Part shown: positions 60,983 to 64,000 of the stretch, piece by piece
Layout: every line of letters starts with the position of its first letter
Numbering within the stretch: position 1 is the stretch's first letter
From: Telmatactis stephensoni
Taxonomy: Eukaryota > Cnidaria > Anthozoa > Actiniaria > Isophelliidae
Length of the DNA stretch: 64,000 nt
NCBI GenBank assembly: GCA_029948255.1
Contig: JALIZF010001495.1
Location: forward strand, 291,711 to 355,710
Direction of reading: 5' to 3'
Program-made: the position numbers and the translations under genes
Notes under the pieces: model-generated
The model's input: the letters and a program-made list of their open reading frames with translations, nothing else
Database searches by the model: none
Told to the model about the DNA's origin: nothing

Positions 60983-61734
60983 CTGAAAATAGACAAACAT
61001 GGATGGGTTACCTGTGGTACAAATTGGCTGCGATCAAAACTTTGCACTTGCCACAGCCGCTGACCACGGGAGTTCTCAGAAACCGAGCGATTATCTTGTC
61101 GCTCGTTTCTCGCCCGTGAAAAAATACCGGAAATAAAGGGGTTTTTTTCGCGTTTCTGATTGGTCGACCTGATCAGGTCGGGTCGACCAATCAGTATCTA
61201 GTATTATAGCCAAAATACAATAGCCCTTAAAATGATGCCCGTTATGAATTTTGACTTCCGCCTGAATATGTTCTACAAGACAGGGTTCCCAAGGGTATTT
61301 TTTCTGGGGTTCTCGAGGATGCAGCCATGTTGGATGACAGTATAAAAGAATATGTTTCCGCTGAGATTGCGGATTAAGATTCTTTTTAATACAAAATAAT
61401 TGTGTTTCTGTCATTCAAAATAGCTGGTGTCACGTGACCGTACAGCTCTGCCTTCACTCCCTATATGGTAATTATAATAGTCCCAAACCATTATAATGTA
61501 CCATATATGAAGGGCTTGCCCGGACGTTAACTGAGTGTAAAGAACGACCGCTGACCATATGAACATCAGGCCAGATAGGCATTTTAGAGAATCTCAACTG
61601 TTTCAAGTACTTTGAATTTTCGATTCCAATTATTTGTCGGATCAGTCTAGATTGACCAAGGTTGGATAACCCACACAAACAAAGCAATTCAAAATGAGGC
61701 TTGACAAAATAACCTTTACTTTTTAGGGTAACAC

Positions 61735-61865
61735 TAGTTTTAGTTATTGTGAGGGATCGAAATATGCAAATGTGTCACTCACTCGAACATTGTTAAATTA
61801 TGCTACTGCGCATGCTCGACGTAACCGCAGGCCGAAAGTAATGTGGGCTCTGGTTTCAGAGAATG
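61735..61865 (+). repeat. Dispersed repeat family R1, copy 3
   Basis: TAGTTATTGTGAGGGATC, AATATGCAAATGTGTCACTC, GCGCATGCTCGACGTAACCG and CAGGCCGAAAGTAATGTGGG. Lacks the roughly 100 bp insertion of copy 1. Confidence 0.75.
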
Positions 61866-62887
61866 TATCATTTCCTTTGATCACGATCTATCTTTTCTGG
61901 TGACGCTTGAGAAGATGGATGCATATCAAACAAATATCAAATACTCAAGAGAATGACGACGCCCAAAAGAAGAGATCAGTTATTCAGTAAGTTAAGAACC
62001 TTTGTCCGCTATTACTGAACCAAAATATCGAAAGTCAGTCATCACAGACAACAAACAGTACGTTAAAGTATTTATATTATTGTTTTTTATTGCCTGGAGA
62101 GCATAGTATGACTAGGCGCGCAATTATGCTCACCTGATATTGCCAAAATATGCTACTTGGATGAAAGGCTCACTTAGAAATCTTTACTAAATTCAGGACA
62201 CAACCTTATAATGAGTTCGATGAGTGAGTTTGGCTTCATGCAATGGGAGACTGATTGCATGTTTTCGAGGGCCGAACGCAAGTATGTGTTGTTTTATTCA
62301 TATTGTAATGCAAATTAGCCATGGGCAGTACGTTCTTCAAGGAGGCTTGCAAACATTCGAACAAGAAACCATTTTTAAAAGATCGACTTGTCCTAGAGAT
62401 TCAGTTATTTTTATTGCTTCATACTATGCAAATCAAAATTATATCAATAAAGCAGCTGAAGTCTCATTATTTGAAGTTGTTTGCGCCCTCAGTAAGCACG
62501 TGATTAATCTGTATTACAATAAACCATCATGGTGACTATCGTGAATAAAAGCTAATACTCGGCTAATACTCGGCTATTACTCGGCTATTACTCGGCTATT
62601 ACTCGGACTAATATATACCTCAACGCGTTAATATGATAGTCACGTAGGGTAGAGATACACCAAAATGAATTTACGAGGTAAAATGCAGATCGATTCCCCA
62701 TTAATCCACATGAACTGGAACACGCATCTTTGCTCTTCCCTGTTTTTGCATCTCAGTACGTTGAAAGAAAATTAAATGCCGTTAGCTATAGAGTGGATGG
62801 AAGGCCGATAGGCATCCGAGAAGTATGGGTTTTCAAACGAAAACACACACTGCTGTGGATATACGACGTCCCTAGCTAGACGGCTGA

Positions 62888-63022
62888 GGGCCCGTTCACA
62901 TGAGAGAGGGTGCCCTATGTAGTGGGGATAACTCTTTTGCCTTGTGTCCTCCATGCGGGGAAAAGAAAACAAAAGAGTTATCCCTACTACATAGGGGCAC
63001 CCTCTCTCATGTGAACGGGCCC
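62888..63022. mobile_element. Palindromic MITE, ATAACTCTTTTGTTTT family, copy 3
   Basis: Ends GGGCCCGTTCACATGAGAGA and complement, flanked by TGA at 62885-62887 and 63023-63025. It is the most intact of three family members, 135 bp. The 3 bp flank and GGGCCC end suggest a PIF/Harbinger relative. Confidence 0.85.
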
Positions 63023-63533
63023 TGAGTTCGATTCACAACACAAGCCCAAGTAATCTATGGATCTTTTACTAGTGTTCGGGCGATCTGTGGACATCATTAA
63101 ACATTTGTTATATGTAATCAGATCTAATTTTTTTAAAGGTGAAACTTTTTTAAGATTCAAATTTTCGACCCCGACTGTGGGTCTTCGTGAGGATAATGTA
63201 AATTTTAAGTCAGCGTTCGTCCTTGTTTCTTTCCTTAATGAACTTAACAAAGGAATGTATGCTCTAGGGAATTCCTTCCTTTCGATCGTATGATGTTGTT
63301 TTCATTAATTGGTAGAAATTAAAGTCTGCTGGTTTGGCCGCCGCGTTTTGCCTTATAGGTGTATCCGAAAGGATAAAACGAGTGTTAAGCAATTACAATG
63401 TGAAGACCACGTTTAACCCACATCGCACCCTTCATCGGTTTTAAAAAAACCTAAGGACCGCCCCCCCCCCCCCCGAAAACAGAGTCGCCGGGATTGTTGA
63501 CAAGGTCAGCTGTAACGATTGTGACTTTGCGTA

Positions 63534-63898
63534 TACAGCTATTTCAAAAACGTTGAATACTGAATAGTGCATTCTGCATACTGAATAGTGCATTCTGCAT
63601 ACTGAATAGTGCATTCTGCATACTGAATAGTGCATTCTGCATACTGAATAGTGCATTCTGCATACTGAATAGTGCATTCTGCATACTGAATAGTGCATTC
63701 AAAGACCAAAATGCCTTGTAGTTCAGTTTGTTTTGGAGATGGCATAGTGAAAATCCTCTATAACACTGATAACTAGGCAAATAAGTGGCAAAAACGACAA
63801 CGGAAATGATCAAAAATGCAATTTGTAAGGTCTTGGAATGCACTATTCAGTATGCAGAATGCAGAATTCAGTATTCAACGTTTTTTGAAATAGCTGTA
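63534..63898. mobile_element. TACAGCTATTTC foldback, copy 2, with expanded 21 bp repeat arm
   Basis: Same ends and interior as 45110-45369, with the interior inverted. The left arm carries about seven tandem copies of the 21 bp phrase (about 63551-63700), while the right arm has one to two. This accounts for the MHYSVCR peptide repeats in open frames. Confidence 0.88.
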
Positions 63899-63904
63899 TA
63901 TACC

Positions 63905-63970
63905 TATTTCAAAAAGGTTGTCCTTGGTTTTGGTGCATACTGCATAGTGAATACTGCATCCCAAGACTGA
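63905..63970. repeat. Partial further copy of the TACAGCTATTTC arm
   Basis: CTATTTCAAAAAGGTTG followed by GCATACTGCATAGTGAATACTGC, a diverged arm that runs to the window edge; its partner arm may lie beyond 64000. Confidence 0.6.
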
Positions 63971-64000
63971 AATGTATTATGGACAATTTGTAATTGGGTA

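Larger units (their letters stand above)
60983..64000. other. Right edge of window, upstream of the Ly6-like exons
   Basis: Expected to hold the missing first exon of the Ly6-like gene, but no start, signal peptide and donor combination was convincing. A short hairpin (CTGATTGGTCGACC and GGTCGACCAATCAG) lies at about 61158-61195. A tandem of GGCTATTACTC lies near 62560-62605. Confidence 0.5.

Noticed and set aside
63441..63843. MHYSVCR repeat peptides, or a CRISPR-like array
   Set aside because: The 21 bp units are directly adjacent with no unique spacers and lie within a transposon arm.

Overview
The window reads as AT-rich animal nuclear DNA: genes split by GT-AG introns, many short inverted-repeat transposons, tRNA-derived SINEs, 3' ends of LINEs and one full-length Ty3/gypsy-type LTR retrotransposon. 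A secreted gene combining PAN, calcium-binding EGF and D8C (uromodulin-type) modules, with introns this rich in foldback repeats, suggests an anthozoan cnidarian, probably a stony coral or sea anemone. That placement is inference from gene families; no species marker was seen.

Layout. (1) 1-14.2 kb, minus strand: 3'-incomplete gene for an extracellular protein: signal peptide plus PAN-like exon (14203-13862), one EGF exon, four near-identical calcium-binding EGF exons (9728-8454) and two tandem D8C exons (6577-6212 and 1448-1080) lying in a duplicated block with a 5,972 bp offset. (2) 18978-20207, plus strand: uninterrupted gene for a TTF1-like Myb-domain protein (RNA polymerase I termination factor family). 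(3) 22241-38207, plus strand: complete 15-exon SAP130 gene (Sin3/HDAC corepressor subunit). The exon phases join without conflict into 878 codons. (4) 40081-40374 (+) and 48138-47743 (-): two small single-pass membrane proteins of unknown function. (5) 51185-57244, plus strand: LTR retrotransposon with two identical 139 bp LTRs and a 4 bp target duplication; gag and pol are recognisable, but pol has two frame changes. (6) 60982-58959, minus strand: the last two coding exons of a GPI-anchored Ly6/uPAR three-finger protein; its first exon was not found.

Much of the rest is mobile DNA. Inverted-repeat elements have TTAA duplications (piggyBac-like), TA (Tc1/mariner-like), TTA or TGA (PIF/Harbinger-like), 8 bp (hAT-like) and 9 bp (Mutator-like). 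For three of them the unoccupied site survives in a duplicated copy inside this window, so their ends and target duplications can be read directly. No operons, CRISPR arrays or bacterial features are present. SAP130 and TTF1-like are nuclear housekeeping regulators; the PAN-EGF-D8C and Ly6 genes encode cell-surface or secreted proteins. There is no sign that the genes act in one pathway.
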